In this document: positions 25,030 through 33,966 of the stretch, in pieces | How the letters are laid out: every line of letters starts with the position of its first letter | How positions within the stretch are numbered: position 1 is the first letter of the stretch | DNA from: Comamonadaceae bacterium | GTDB taxonomy: Bacteria; Pseudomonadota; Gammaproteobacteria; Burkholderiales; Burkholderiaceae_C | Length of the DNA stretch: 40,351 nucleotides | Direction: 5' to 3' | Assembly: GCA_947448745.1 (NCBI GenBank) | Contig: CANFOQ010000025.1 | Span: forward strand, 1 to 40,351 | The notes under the pieces: generated by a model | Seen by the model: only the letters and a program-made list of their open reading frames with translations | Databases searched by the model: none | Told to the model about the DNA's origin: nothing | Position numbers and translations under genes: made by a program

Positions 25030-25938
25030 ATGAACCCAAGCGCTGTTTTGCAAAAGTTCCACCAGTTTGGTCCGATCGCCAAGATCACCTGGATGGCCAT
25101 GTCCATGTTTTCCAAGGGCGCACCTGCCTCCAATGACGACTCGGCCAAGCCCCTCAAAGGCAACCCGTCTGAATGCCAGTCGTCCATCTTGTCGATCATC
25201 GAAGCGGAAATCATTCCCAGGCTGCTCAAGGCGGAGCGCATCAACCCGATGCGCCTGAGTCTGGTGCCCACCAGTCGCCCCTTGCCCACGCCTGAAGAAA
25301 TCGAAGAATTTGTGCGGCATTGCTTGGCTATGGACCCACTGGCTGCACAAGCCTTTGTCGCCCAAATGATGGAAGAAGGTTTGAACACCGAGCATGTGTT
25401 CTTGGAACTCATTACGCCTGCGGCACGCTATTTGGGCACGCAATGGGAAACCGACCGCATGGACTTCACCCAAGTCACGCAAGGCTTGGTGCGCTTGCAT
25501 GCCATTGCCCACGACATTGGTTTTGAGTACAAAGACGGTCCCTTGGTACAAGGTGACACCAAGCGCGTGATGATCGCCTCGGCCCCCGGCTCGGAGCACA
25601 TCTTGGGCCCCACCATCGTGGCTGAGTTTTTCCGCAAAGACGGTTGGCAAGTGGTGGTGGAGGTTTCGCCCACCTCCAAAGAACTCGCCCAAGCGGTCAG
25701 CAACGAGTGGTTTGACGCCGTGGGTATTTCGGTCGGCATCGAGCAACAACTGGCGGGCTTGGCCAGCTTGGTCTCGCAAATCAAGGCCGCTTCACGCAAC
25801 CCGCGTTTGGCGGTGATGTTGGGTGGCCCCATCTTCACGCTGCAAAACTTTGAAGCCGCCCAATTTGGCGCGGGCGGCATTTGCACAGACGCCCGTGATG
25901 CCGCCGCTTTGGCGCTGTCTTTGTTGCCCCAAGACTGA
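25030..25938 (+). CDS. ppaA: PpaA/AerR-type B12-fold regulator of photosynthesis genes
   Basis: 302 residues from ATG 25030. A helical segment (about 100-165, with GTQWETDRMDFTQVTQG) is followed by a B12-binding Rossmann-like domain starting RVMIASAPGSEHILGPTIV; His190 in GSEHILG is a likely cobalamin or haem ligand. PpaA/AerR proteins act with PpsR/CrtJ as antirepressors or coregulators. The gene diverges from pucBAC across two PpsR-type boxes. The start is unclear: TTG 24928 has an AGGG at fair distance, and ATG 25093 is also possible. R. capsulatus makes long and short AerR forms, so several starts may be used. Function is inferred from fold and position. Confidence 0.8.
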   Translation: MNPSAVLQKFHQFGPIAKITWMAMSMFSKGAPASNDDSAKPLKGNPSECQSSILSIIEAEIIPRLLKAERINPMRLSLVPTSRPLPTPEEIEEFVRHCLAMDPLAAQAFVAQMMEEGLNTEHVFLELITPAARYLGTQWETDRMDFTQVTQGLVRLHAIAHDIGFEYKDGPLVQGDTKRVMIASAPGSEHILGPTIVAEFFRKDGWQVVVEVSPTSKELAQAVSNEWFDAVGISVGIEQQLAGLASLVSQIKAASRNPRLAVMLGGPIFTLQNFEAAQFGAGGICTDARDAAALALSLLPQD

Positions 25939-25946
25939 GTTTTGAT

Positions 25947-27059
25947 TCAGGCTTTGGACGGCGCGGCCAGCAGCACATAGCGCGGCGGCCGTCCGGGCGT
26001 GTCTTCGTTCAACAGGCCCACCCAATCCAAGGCCTGCAGGTTTTCCAACACCACTTCCAAATGCAGCGGGTCGACTTGCAAATGCTTGGCCAAGGCCAAG
26101 CTGTCCATGCCGTGGGCGCTGCCACGACGTGCCTCACCCAGCACCTGCAGCACCTCGGTCGCCAACTGGAAATGCCAACCCGGCGCGCTGCTGTGCCGCA
26201 GCGCACCCATCATCAGACTGGGCCAACTGGCCACCAACACAGCCCCCAGCAACACGATCACCCAGTTCATGTAAATCCAGATCAGCAAGATGGGCACGGT
26301 GGCAAACGCCCCGTACACCAGCGAAAACGTGGACATGTTGCCGAGGTACCAGGTGAGCAAGCTGCGCGCAGTTTCCAACACCAAGGTGGTGGCCAAACTG
26401 CCCGCCAACACCTGCCGCCAAGGCACATGGGTGTTGGGCACAAACCGGTAGAGCGCGGTGATGCCACTCCACAGCAGCAAAAACTCCAACACATCCAAGG
26501 CCAAACGCATGCCCGGCCCGTGGCTGCGCAGAGAGCCCCCCGACCAACTGATGACCGAGGCCATGGTGACCAAGCCCGCCGTCACCATCAACGGCCCCAG
26601 CGTGAGCACCGCCCAATACAGCAGCACGCGTTGGGGCAAGGGTCGCGGTTTGCGCACCCGCCAGATGGCGTTCAAGCTGCGGTCGATGGTGAAGATGAGC
26701 GCCAGCGCTGAGAACAACAAGGCAGCAAAACTCACCGAGCCCAAGCGACTGGCCTTGGTGGTGAACTGCGTCAAATAGCCCAGCACTTGACGTGAAATGC
26801 TGTCGGGAATCAGGCTTTCAATCAGCCAACGTTGCAGCACATTTTGAAATTGATCGAAGATGGGAAAAGCAGTGACCACGGCCAAGGTGACGGTGACCAG
26901 CGGCACCATAGCGATGGTGGTGGTGAAGGTGAGCGCACCCGCGGTTTGACCCAAGCGGTCATCGGCAAAACGAAGTCGCAAACTGCGTGCGGCCATGCGC
27001 CATGGGAATTCTTGCAAGCCGAACCAGCTGTTTTTCAGATACGAGACAATCATCTGCAT
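25947..27059 (-). CDS. YihY/BrkB-family membrane protein
   Basis: 370 residues. Six membrane helices cover about residues 30-265 (for example TAGALTFTTTIAMVPLVTV, LILLWIYMNWVIVLLGAVL-like at the end), with the FTIDRSLNAIWRVRKPRPL loop common in YihY/BrkB proteins. A C-terminal soluble part (about 285-370) resembles a winged-helix (LALAKHLQVDPLHLEVVLENL). Once called ribonuclease BN, the family's true activity is unknown. ATG 27059 lies only 3 bases from the divergent ATG at 27063. It ends 8 bases from the ppaA stop, convergent and without a visible terminator. Confidence 0.85.
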   Translation of the reverse strand: MQMIVSYLKNSWFGLQEFPWRMAARSLRLRFADDRLGQTAGALTFTTTIAMVPLVTVTLAVVTAFPIFDQFQNVLQRWLIESLIPDSISRQVLGYLTQFTTKASRLGSVSFAALLFSALALIFTIDRSLNAIWRVRKPRPLPQRVLLYWAVLTLGPLMVTAGLVTMASVISWSGGSLRSHGPGMRLALDVLEFLLLWSGITALYRFVPNTHVPWRQVLAGSLATTLVLETARSLLTWYLGNMSTFSLVYGAFATVPILLIWIYMNWVIVLLGAVLVASWPSLMMGALRHSSAPGWHFQLATEVLQVLGEARRGSAHGMDSLALAKHLQVDPLHLEVVLENLQALDWVGLLNEDTPGRPPRYVLLAAPSKA

Positions 27060-27062
27060 ATC

Positions 27063-27482
27063 ATGCCATTGCCTCCTCCCCCCCTCACCCCCACCGCCCT
27101 GCGCCATGTCCAGCTCACCCGTTTCATGGCGGTGGGCAGCTTGCTCGGGCTCATCGTGTTGTCGCTGTGCTGGGAGCTGTGGTTGGCACCTTTGCGCCCC
27201 GGCGGCTCGTGGTTGGTGCTCAAAGCCCTGCCCTTGTTGTTGCCGCTGGTGGGTTTGCTGAAAAACCGCATGTACACCTACCGCTGGGTCAGCCTGGTGG
27301 TGTGGTTGTATTTCACCGAAGGGGTGGTGCGGGCCCAAGGCGATCGATGGCCCAGCAACGCTTATGCAGGCATCGAGATCGTGTTGTGCTTGACCTTGTT
27401 TGTGGCTTGTGCCTTGCATGTGCGACTGCGACTGCGCAATGCCGTCTTGGCTGCCGCTCCCTTGGACATGACGCATGGTTGA
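27063..27482 (+). CDS. DUF2069 small membrane protein
   Basis: 139 residues with four hydrophobic helices; motifs SLLGLIVLSLCWELWLAPLRPGGSW, shown partly, KNRMYTYRWVSLVVWLYFTEG and YAGIEIVLCLTLFVACALHVR are typical of DUF2069 proteins of proteobacteria. Function unknown. The start is ATG 27063, 3 bases from the divergent BrkB start, with no clear ribosome site; Met22 (27126) is an alternative. The 3' end overlaps the next gene by 8 bases. Confidence 0.8.
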   Translation: MPLPPPPLTPTALRHVQLTRFMAVGSLLGLIVLSLCWELWLAPLRPGGSWLVLKALPLLLPLVGLLKNRMYTYRWVSLVVWLYFTEGVVRAQGDRWPSNAYAGIEIVLCLTLFVACALHVRLRLRNAVLAAAPLDMTHG

Positions 27483-28893
27483 GGTGTTGGCACAGCTGCG
27501 CCAGATTTGTGGCGATGCCCATGTCTTGACCGACCAAGACCTGAGCGCCTTTGAACGCGATTGGCGCGGGCGAGCGCAAGGCAAAGCCCTGTTTGTGGTG
27601 CGCCCCGCCAGCACAACTGAGGTGGCCGCGGTGGTGAAAGCCTGTGCCGCAGCAGGCGTGCCGATGGTGCCGCAAGGCGGCAACACCGGTTTGGTGATGG
27701 GCTCGACGCCCGACGATTCTGGCCGCGAGGTGGTGCTGAGTTTGCAACGCTTGAACACGGTGCGTGCTTTGGATGCCGCCAACGCCACCCTGACGGTGGA
27801 AGCCGGTTGTGTTTTGGCGCACTTGCAGCAAGTGGCCGACGACGTGGGGTTTTTGTTTCCCTTGAGCTTGGCGTCAGAGGGCAGTTGCACCATCGGCGGT
27901 AACCTGGCCAGCAACGCCGGTGGCACCCAAGTGCTGCGCTATGGCAATGCGCGAGACTTGTGTTTGGGACTGGAAGTCGTGACGCCCCAAGGCGAGGTTT
28001 GGCATGGCCTCTCGGGCTTGCGCAAAGACAACACGGGTTTGGATTTGCGCAACCTGTTCATTGGCAGCGAAGGCACCTTGGGTGTCATCACAGCGGCCAC
28101 CTTGAAACTCTTCCCCAAACCTGCGGCGCAACGCACCGCTTGGGCGGCTGTGCCCTCGGTGCAAGCGGCTGTGGATTTGCTGGGCTTGGCGCAACAACAA
28201 CTGGGCGCGGGCCTCACTGGCTTTGAAATGATGGGCCAGGTGGCGCTGGGTTTGGTGGTGAAACATTTCGCCAGCATGAGCGTGCCGCTGTGGCAAAGCA
28301 CGCCCTACTGTGTGTTGCTGGAACTGAGCGACACCGACAACGAAGACCATGCCCACCAGCAATTGGAGCGCTTGCTGGAAACCGCCCTGGAACACGGTTG
28401 CGTTGTGGACGCGGTGGTGGCGCAAAACATCGCGCAATCCAAAGCGCTGTGGCATGTGCGCGAAAGCATCAGCATGGCGCAAGCCGCAGAAGGCCTGAAC
28501 ATCAAACATGACATTGCCTTGCCTGTGTCGGCCATTCCCGCGTTTGTGGCCCACACCGATGCCCTGTTGGCCCAGCAACTGCCGGGCGTGCGCATGGTGA
28601 ATTTTGGCCACTTGGGCGACGGCAATTTGCATTACAACGTGCAATGCCCTCTCAATTCTGATGCCGCTGTGTTTTTGCAAGCGCATGAAGCGCAAGTGAA
28701 CCACTTGGTGTACGAGGCTGTGAAAGCCTTTGAAGGTTCGATCAGCGCCGAGCATGGCATTGGCCGCTTGAAAGCCGACACCTTGCCGCACTACAAAGAC
28801 CCGGTGGCACTGGCCTTGATGCGCAGCATCAAACAGGCCTTGGATCCGCAGAACCTGATGAATTCAGGACGAATTTTCAATCTAATGAAATAA
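27475..28893 (+). CDS. FAD-binding D-2-hydroxyacid dehydrogenase / glycolate oxidase-type protein
   Basis: 472 residues. The N-terminal FAD domain has VPMVPQGGNTGLVMGS, LASEGSCTIGGNLASNAGGTQV (partly quoted) and GLDLRNLFIGSEGTLGVIT; the C-terminal FAD-oxidase domain has NFGHLGDGNLHYNVQ and the SAEHGIGRLK motif with the usual histidines. These mark the GlcD/D-lactate/D-2-hydroxyglutarate dehydrogenase family. The exact substrate cannot be told. It overlaps the DUF2069 gene by 8 bases, so the two are probably cotranscribed. In related genomes it is a stand-alone oxidoreductase of the respiratory type. Confidence 0.88.
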   Translation: MVEVLAQLRQICGDAHVLTDQDLSAFERDWRGRAQGKALFVVRPASTTEVAAVVKACAAAGVPMVPQGGNTGLVMGSTPDDSGREVVLSLQRLNTVRALDAANATLTVEAGCVLAHLQQVADDVGFLFPLSLASEGSCTIGGNLASNAGGTQVLRYGNARDLCLGLEVVTPQGEVWHGLSGLRKDNTGLDLRNLFIGSEGTLGVITAATLKLFPKPAAQRTAWAAVPSVQAAVDLLGLAQQQLGAGLTGFEMMGQVALGLVVKHFASMSVPLWQSTPYCVLLELSDTDNEDHAHQQLERLLETALEHGCVVDAVVAQNIAQSKALWHVRESISMAQAAEGLNIKHDIALPVSAIPAFVAHTDALLAQQLPGVRMVNFGHLGDGNLHYNVQCPLNSDAAVFLQAHEAQVNHLVYEAVKAFEGSISAEHGIGRLKADTLPHYKDPVALALMRSIKQALDPQNLMNSGRIFNLMK

Positions 28894-28960
28894 ACCTTCT
28901 CACTTTAAGTGATGCCAGTCCCCTGATGGCTTGGTCCACACCAGTGGTGATGTGCACAAA

Positions 28961-29932
28961 TTAAATCGCCTGTAACTTTTGCACCAACTCGGCTATGGCT
29001 TTCAACGCCGCAGGCTCCAAGGTCAAAGGAATGTGCTGAATGCCTGGCAGCAATTGAACAGGCCAGTCTTTGCCCGCGCTTTGTACGATGCGCTGAAGCT
29101 CTTGCGTTTGGAATGCCTCATCGGCGTCGCCTGCCAAGATGGCCACTTTGCCTTTGGCATTTTCTAAATCAAGTTTGTAATCTTGGTGCGGTGCGAAGTT
29201 CATGGCCAGATTGAAACCGTACTCAGGCGTTAAGAAACTTTTGGCTTCTTCTGAAAGTGCAAACCGAGTGACAGGCCAATCATTCCAGTGCGATAGACCC
29301 ATCGCATTCAACACAGTTAACGCCACGATACGTGGCACACCTACTGAAACCCAGCCGCCACTGTCAGGCCTGTAGTTAGGTGCTCTGTGAGTCAAGAAGG
29401 GCGACAGCAGCAAGTAACTGTCGAACGAAGACTGCATCTCACTCGCTGCCATCCTGAGCACAAAACCACCACCCGAACTGAAGCCAATCAAGGTCGACGG
29501 GCTTGGGGCTTTGATCGCTTGCACAAACATGTGCAAGTCAGATTCAAGCTGGCCGATGAAATCAATATGTCCTTTATGGCCAGAAGCACCGTGGCCTCGG
29601 ACATCCAGTGCATAAACGTGGACCCCAGCGGCAGACAAAGCGGTCGCCATGGGATGCAAGCTGTTGCTGCTTGCTGATGAGCCATGAATCAGAACTGCAC
29701 TGCCGTTTGGCTCTGCTGCCGCAGGCACATATTCTCTGAAGTACAAAGTGGAACCGTCAGCGCCCTTGTAGTTTTTCAACGGCGGTAGCGTTGAAAAATC
29801 CACAGATTCAAATGGATCATTGATGCTTTGCATTGGCGCTGGTGTTCCGGGGCCACCCCATAGGAGGGCCGCTATAACCATGAGCGGCACAATAAGCGCA
29901 GTGGACGAAATGGTGTGCACAAAAATTTTCAT
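28961..29932 (-). CDS. Membrane-anchored alpha/beta hydrolase
   Basis: 323 residues. An N-terminal hydrophobic helix (about residues 8-26) acts as anchor or signal. LIHGSSASS (oxyanion loop), LDVRGHGASG and the nucleophile elbow GFSSG (Ser152) are followed by ILAGDADEAF (acid) and IQHIPLT (His), completing a catalytic triad of the lysophospholipase/serine-aminopeptidase type. Substrate unknown. Codon and base use look less GC-rich than in the photosynthesis genes, as in the next two genes. It ends 67 bases from the preceding convergent gene; no clear terminator is seen there. Confidence 0.82.
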   Translation of the reverse strand: MKIFVHTISSTALIVPLMVIAALLWGGPGTPAPMQSINDPFESVDFSTLPPLKNYKGADGSTLYFREYVPAAAEPNGSAVLIHGSSASSNSLHPMATALSAAGVHVYALDVRGHGASGHKGHIDFIGQLESDLHMFVQAIKAPSPSTLIGFSSGGGFVLRMAASEMQSSFDSYLLLSPFLTHRAPNYRPDSGGWVSVGVPRIVALTVLNAMGLSHWNDWPVTRFALSEEAKSFLTPEYGFNLAMNFAPHQDYKLDLENAKGKVAILAGDADEAFQTQELQRIVQSAGKDWPVQLLPGIQHIPLTLEPAALKAIAELVQKLQAI

Positions 29933-29967
29933 GATTTATATCTCTAAGGTGATTTGTTCGTTGCCAA

Positions 29968-30396
29968 TTAATGTTGCAAGAGTCCTAAAACGCCACTCCC
30001 TAAAATTCCTATCAATACCACTGCACCCCATTTATGCTGGAACTGGTCTGTCGCCTCAAAGCCCGTCCAATCGCCAGTAGCAGCCAGTTGATGGCGCTTG
30101 AAAACCAGATAGACGCAAAACACATTGGTGGCGACCGCCAACAGCGCGAATACCAACTTGGTCACAAAGACCCCGCCCATCGGTGCTTGAGGCATGAGCA
30201 GCATTGCCGTTACAACCACCAAAGTGAAAACGGGTATTTCAATGAACACATCAACACGCTTGTGCAAAGCAGTGAGGATCAACTCTTTGTCTCGCCCTTT
30301 TCCCAGCAAGGCTCGCTCGAATAAAGCCTCGGTGAGAACACAGCCCAGCCACAGACCCACCAGTGCCAAATGCAATGGCAACAGCACGTTAGTCAT
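29968..30396 (-). CDS. Small four-helix membrane protein, function unknown
   Basis: 142 residues with four hydrophobic segments (VLLPLHLALVGLWLGCVL, FTLVVVTAMLLM, GVFVTKLVFALLAVATNVF and WGAVVLIGILGSGVLGLL). A His-containing first helix and the ATDQFQHKW loop are reminiscent of haem or copper membrane proteins such as CopD, but this is a weak resemblance. It overlaps the YhcG-type gene upstream by 8 bases, so the two are probably cotranscribed, and lies 35 bases ahead of the hydrolase. Confidence 0.7.
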   Translation of the reverse strand: MTNVLLPLHLALVGLWLGCVLTEALFERALLGKGRDKELILTALHKRVDVFIEIPVFTLVVVTAMLLMPQAPMGGVFVTKLVFALLAVATNVFCVYLVFKRHQLAATGDWTGFEATDQFQHKWGAVVLIGILGSGVLGLLQH

Positions 30397-31444
30397 TGAT
30401 GACCCTCCTTCGTTTTTTCGTCAACCCTTGCTCGATGGCCTCAATACTTGGCAAGCTGGTTTGTAAATCTTCGGGCAACGACTCGAGTAACTTGTATTCG
30501 GCAATACCCATGGGCTGTGTGTTGTCCCCCAAAGCATATTCAGCCACCACTTGGTTCTTGGTTTTACAGAGCAGAAGGCCAATGGTGGGGTTATCTTGCT
30601 CGCCCTTTACCTGTCGATTGACCGCCGTCAAATAAAAACCCAATTGACCCAAATGCTCTGGTTTGAATTTGCCGCCCTTGAGTTCGATCACGAAATAGCA
30701 GCGAAGCTTCAGATGGTAAAAAAGGAGGTCAATGAAAAACTCATCTCCACCCACGTTCAAAAGTACCTGCCGCCCGACAAATGCAAATCCCGCACCCAGC
30801 TCTAATAAAAATTGGGTCGCGTGGTGGACCAACGCTTCCTCCACCGCATGTTCCTGTGCTTCCTCGGTCAGACCGAGAAAGTCAAAACGGTAAGGGTCTT
30901 TCAATGATTCGCGGGCCAGATCAGACAGCGGCGCGGGTAGGCTTTGGTCAAAATTGGTCACCGCTTGCCCCGAACGCGCATGGGCGTTGGTTTCAATTTG
31001 CATCACCAGCACGTTGCGTGACCAATGGTGTTGCATAGCCTGGGAGGCATACCAGCGCCTTTCCGCGGAGCTGGTCAACTTGTCTAAGAGCGCGAGATGG
31101 TGATACCAAGGCAATTGTGCAAGCACCGCTTGCACAAATTCCGCCTCCGGCCACGCCTGGGAAAAACTGCGCATGTACTTCAGGTTGCGAGGGGAAAAAC
31201 CCTTCATGGCAGGAAACGCTGTTCGCAAATCATGCGCCAATCGGTCAACTACTTTCGCACCCCAACCCTCACGGGCTTGTCTCTCCAAAATATCTTTCCC
31301 AATCTGCCAGTACAGCATGACCAACTCGCGGTTCACCGCCAACGTGGCGCGTTGCTGAGCGTTGTGGATGCGGGTTTTCAGGTCGGCAAGCCAGTCGGCA
31401 TAACCCTGAGGAGGCGGGCTGAGTGAATGGATTTGGTTGTTCAT
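30389..31444 (-). CDS. YhcG/DUF1016-type PDDEXK nuclease-domain protein
   Basis: 351 residues. The N-terminal DUF1016 part reads VMLYWQIGKDILERQ and FSPRNLKYMRSFSQAWPE; the C-terminal half has a PDDEXK nuclease core with FFIDLLFYHLKLRC and FVIELKGGKFKPEHLGQLGFY, giving the Asp and Glu-x-Lys residues. These proteins are common on mobile or accessory DNA; their targets are not settled and some are reported near restriction or recombination genes. It follows a 240-base AT-rich space and sits in a less GC-rich patch between housekeeping genes, suggesting acquisition. Confidence 0.88.
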   Translation of the reverse strand: MNNQIHSLSPPPQGYADWLADLKTRIHNAQQRATLAVNRELVMLYWQIGKDILERQAREGWGAKVVDRLAHDLRTAFPAMKGFSPRNLKYMRSFSQAWPEAEFVQAVLAQLPWYHHLALLDKLTSSAERRWYASQAMQHHWSRNVLVMQIETNAHARSGQAVTNFDQSLPAPLSDLARESLKDPYRFDFLGLTEEAQEHAVEEALVHHATQFLLELGAGFAFVGRQVLLNVGGDEFFIDLLFYHLKLRCYFVIELKGGKFKPEHLGQLGFYLTAVNRQVKGEQDNPTIGLLLCKTKNQVVAEYALGDNTQPMGIAEYKLLESLPEDLQTSLPSIEAIEQGLTKKRRRVIND

Positions 31445-31487
31445 ATTTAACCAATAAACAATCTTTAATGAGAATGATACGCCACAT

Positions 31488-31507
31488 ATTAATTATTATG
31501 AATTAAT
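31488..31507. repeat. AT-rich inverted repeat upstream of the YhcG-type gene
   Basis: ATTAATT (31488-31494) and AATTAAT (31501-31507) flank a 6-base loop. It lies 44 bases before the YhcG-type start and could be an operator or simply AT-rich spacer. Confidence 0.35.
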
Positions 31508-31583
31508 TAAATGCCGACGATTTATACCAATCCTCTTCTTAGCTCCAAGTGGTAGAGCTGATGAACCGAACGAAAGCAATTTG

Positions 31584-31642
31584 CTCATCGCACATTTGCA
31601 AGATGTGCATTTTTGTGGCGGCCGGTCGCCAAGGGCGATGAG
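31584..31642. other. Structured segment before thyA
   Basis: The 240-base interval between the YhcG-type gene and thyA holds no good ORF. Nested inverted repeats are visible: CTCATCGC (31584-31591) with GCGATGAG (31635-31642), enclosing GCACAT-N7-ATGTGC (31590-31608, followed by ATTTTTG) and TGGCG-N6-CGCCA. A leader structure or small RNA is possible; the T-run suggests a weak rightward terminator. Confidence 0.35.
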
Positions 31643-31684
31643 TTGCCCAAAATCTAATGAAACCTCACCCTTAAACTCTCACCC

Positions 31685-32527
31685 ATGAGCCTGTCCCACC
31701 CCCAACCCATCCCCACGCCCTACGAAGATTTCATGCGCCATGTGTACACGCATGGTGTGGAAAAGTCTGATCGCACCGGCACCGGCACGCGCAGCGTGTT
31801 CGGCCACCAAATGCGTTTCGATTTGCGCCAAAGTTTTCCGCTGGTCACCACCAAAAAAGTGCATCTCAAATCCATCATCGTCGAGTTGCTGTGGTTCCTC
31901 ACGGGTTCAAGCAACAACAACTGGCTGACCGAACGTGGTTGCACCATTTGGGACGAATGGGCGAGAGAAGACGGCGATTTAGGTCCGGTGTACGGCGTGC
32001 AATGGCGCAGCTGGCCCACGCCCGAGGGCGGTCACATCGACCAAATCACAGAGGTCATCAAGACCCTGAAAACCAACCCCGATTCCCGGCGCATCATCGT
32101 GAGCGCTTGGAATGTGGCCGACTTGTCCAAGATGGCGCTGATGCCTTGCCATGCCTTCTTCCAGTTTTACGTGGCCCCAGCCAGCACACCAGGCGGCAAG
32201 GGCCAACTGAGTTGCCAGCTGTATCAGCGCAGCGCCGACATCTTTTTGGGTGTGCCCTTCAACATCGCCAGTTACGCCTTGCTGACCCACATGGTGGCAC
32301 AGCAATGCGACTTGGAGGTGGGCGACTTCATTTGGACGGGTGGCGACTGCCACATTTACAGCAACCATCACGAACAAGTGGAGCTGCAACTCTCGCGTTC
32401 GCCCTTCCCTGCCCCCACACTGCACATCAAACGCAAACCCGACTCCATCTTCGACTACCAGTTTGAAGACTTTGAGGTGCGCGATTACCAGTGCCACCCT
32501 GGCATCAAAGCACCGGTCGCGGTGTGA
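31685..32527 (+). CDS. thyA: Thymidylate synthase
   Basis: 280 residues, slightly longer than the 264 of E. coli. ThyA makes dTMP from dUMP using methylene-tetrahydrofolate. Catalytic Cys155 sits in [30 protein letters not shown] and [19 protein letters not shown] are the folate- and nucleotide-binding motifs. ATG 31685 is chosen by homology of the N-terminus. Its stop overlaps the GTG start of the next gene (GTGA), and folA follows one gene later, linking dTMP synthesis to folate recycling. Confidence 0.97.
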   Translation: MSLSHPQPIPTPYEDFMRHVYTHGVEKSDRTGTGTRSVFGHQMRFDLRQSFPLVTTKKVHLKSIIVELLWFLTGSSNNNWLTERGCTIWDEWAREDGDLGPVYGVQWRSWPTPEGGHIDQITEVIKTLKTNPDSRRIIVSAWNVADLSKMALMPCHAFFQFYVAPASTPGGKGQLSCQLYQRSADIFLGVPFNIASYALLTHMVAQQCDLEVGDFIWTGGDCHIYSNHHEQVELQLSRSPFPAPTLHIKRKPDSIFDYQFEDFEVRDYQCHPGIKAPVAV

Positions 32528-33432
32528 CCGTCCACCGCATCAACCGCCAACAAGTGTTGGCGCTTGTCGGCCTCACCTTGATGTGGGGCATCAATTGGCC
32601 CGTCATGAAACTCGCCGTCAGTGCCTTGCCGCCGCTGTATTTGCGTGGCATCACCATGGGTTTGGCCTCTTTGTGGCTGTTGGTGTATTTCAAACACAAA
32701 GGCATTCGCATTTGGCCTTCAACATTCATTGAATGGCGCGACATCTGCATCTTGGGTTTGCCCAATATTTTTCTATGGCACAGCTTGTCCATCTTGGGCA
32801 TCGTCTCCTTGCCTTCCGGTCGTGCGTCCATCTTGGGCTTCATGTTTCCGGTGTGGACCGTGGTGATTGGCGTGGTGTTCATGGGTGAAGCCTTGACACG
32901 TCGTGTCTTGCTGGCCGTGGTGGCCGCGCTCTTGGGCATTGGCTTGTTGGTGTGGCATGAACTCACGGCCTTGCAAGGCCAACCCATGGGCATTGTGTGG
33001 ATGGAGTTGGGTGCCATCAGCTGGGCGGTGGGCACCTTGTGGATGCGCCGCATTCACTTCACCATGCCGGTGCAGACCTTGACCGTGTGGATGATGCTCT
33101 TGAGCAGTCCGTTTATCTTGCTGTGGTCCAGCAGCACCGAGGTGTGGCCAGCTTGGCAATTCACACCTGCCATTTGGGGCACTTTGTTTTATGCGGTGTT
33201 CATCAACTATGGTTTTGCCCAGATCATTTGGTTTGGCATGGCGCGTGATTTACCGCCTGCCACAAGCGCCATGAGCATCATGGCCGTGCCTGTGACAGGC
33301 ACGTTGTTTGCCACCTTCATGGTGGGTGAATGGCCGCATTGGCAAGACTATGTGGCCATGGTGTGTGTGGTCACCGCCATCGCGGCAGTGTTGCTGCCCG
33401 CCAAAGCCACGCCGGTGATGCAAGCCGAGTAA
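32524..33432 (+). CDS. EamA/DMT-family transporter
   Basis: 302 residues, with about ten hydrophobic helices in two halves typical of drug/metabolite transporters. The first helix reads [20 protein letters not shown] and the second half holds [18 protein letters not shown]. The substrate cannot be told. GTG 32524 is the start, coinciding with the thyA stop (GTGA), since a longer frame to 32491 would run inside thyA. It lies 42 bases ahead of folA and is probably cotranscribed with both neighbours. Confidence 0.85.
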   Translation: MTVHRINRQQVLALVGLTLMWGINWPVMKLAVSALPPLYLRGITMGLASLWLLVYFKHKGIRIWPSTFIEWRDICILGLPNIFLWHSLSILGIVSLPSGRASILGFMFPVWTVVIGVVFMGEALTRRVLLAVVAALLGIGLLVWHELTALQGQPMGIVWMELGAISWAVGTLWMRRIHFTMPVQTLTVWMMLLSSPFILLWSSSTEVWPAWQFTPAIWGTLFYAVFINYGFAQIIWFGMARDLPPATSAMSIMAVPVTGTLFATFMVGEWPHWQDYVAMVCVVTAIAAVLLPAKATPVMQAE

Positions 33433-33474
33433 GCCCCATGCCTGAGAATCTGTTTTTTTTCATCGCCCACTGAC

Positions 33475-33966
33475 ATGCCCCTGCACCTGATTTACGCCCG
33501 CGCCCGCAACAACGTCATCGGCCTCAACGGTGATTTGCCTTGGCATCTGCCCGAGGACTTGGCGCATTTCAAACGCACCACCTTGGGCCAACCGGTGGTG
33601 ATGGGCCGCGTCACTTGGGAGTCCATTCCCGAGAAATTCAGACCCTTGCCCGGGCGCAGCAATGTGGTGGTGAGCCGCCAAAGCAACTACCCCGCAGCGG
33701 GTGCCACGGTGGTGGACTCTTTGCAAGCTGCCCTGGCCTTGTTTCCGGCTGATGAAGTGGTTTGGTTGATTGGTGGTGCGCAACTCTATGCACAAGGTCT
33801 GCCGTTGGCTTCGCAGGTGGTGGTGACGGAGATTGATGCCGACTTTGAAGGCGATGCTCATGCGCCGCTGTTGTCGTCCGATTGGCACGAGCAAAGCCGA
33901 AGCATGCACACCTCGGCGCAAGGCTTGCGTTACAGCTTGGTGACCTTGCAACGTCAGGAAGCTTAA
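33475..33966 (+). CDS. folA: Dihydrofolate reductase
   Basis: 163 residues. The NADPH- and folate-binding motifs ARNNVIGLNGDLPWHLPEDL (shown partly, with catalytic acid Glu/Asp at LPED), VVMGRVTWESIP and VWLIGGAQLYAQGL match FolA. It regenerates tetrahydrofolate used up by ThyA two genes upstream. The stop TAA overlaps the convergent fic stop by 4 bases, so no room is left for a terminator there. Confidence 0.96.
   Translation: MPLHLIYARARNNVIGLNGDLPWHLPEDLAHFKRTTLGQPVVMGRVTWESIPEKFRPLPGRSNVVVSRQSNYPAAGATVVDSLQAALALFPADEVVWLIGGAQLYAQGLPLASQVVVTEIDADFEGDAHAPLLSSDWHEQSRSMHTSAQGLRYSLVTLQRQEA

Noticed and set aside
25947..27926. A 659-residue version of the BrkB-like protein
   Set aside because: The first ~289 residues run antisense through the DUF2069 and FAD-dehydrogenase genes; BrkB homology starts at MQMIVSYLKNSWFGLQ (27059).
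28894..28960. Possible bidirectional terminator between the two convergent genes
   Set aside because: Short partial repeats only (CCAC/GTGG); no stable stem with a T-run.
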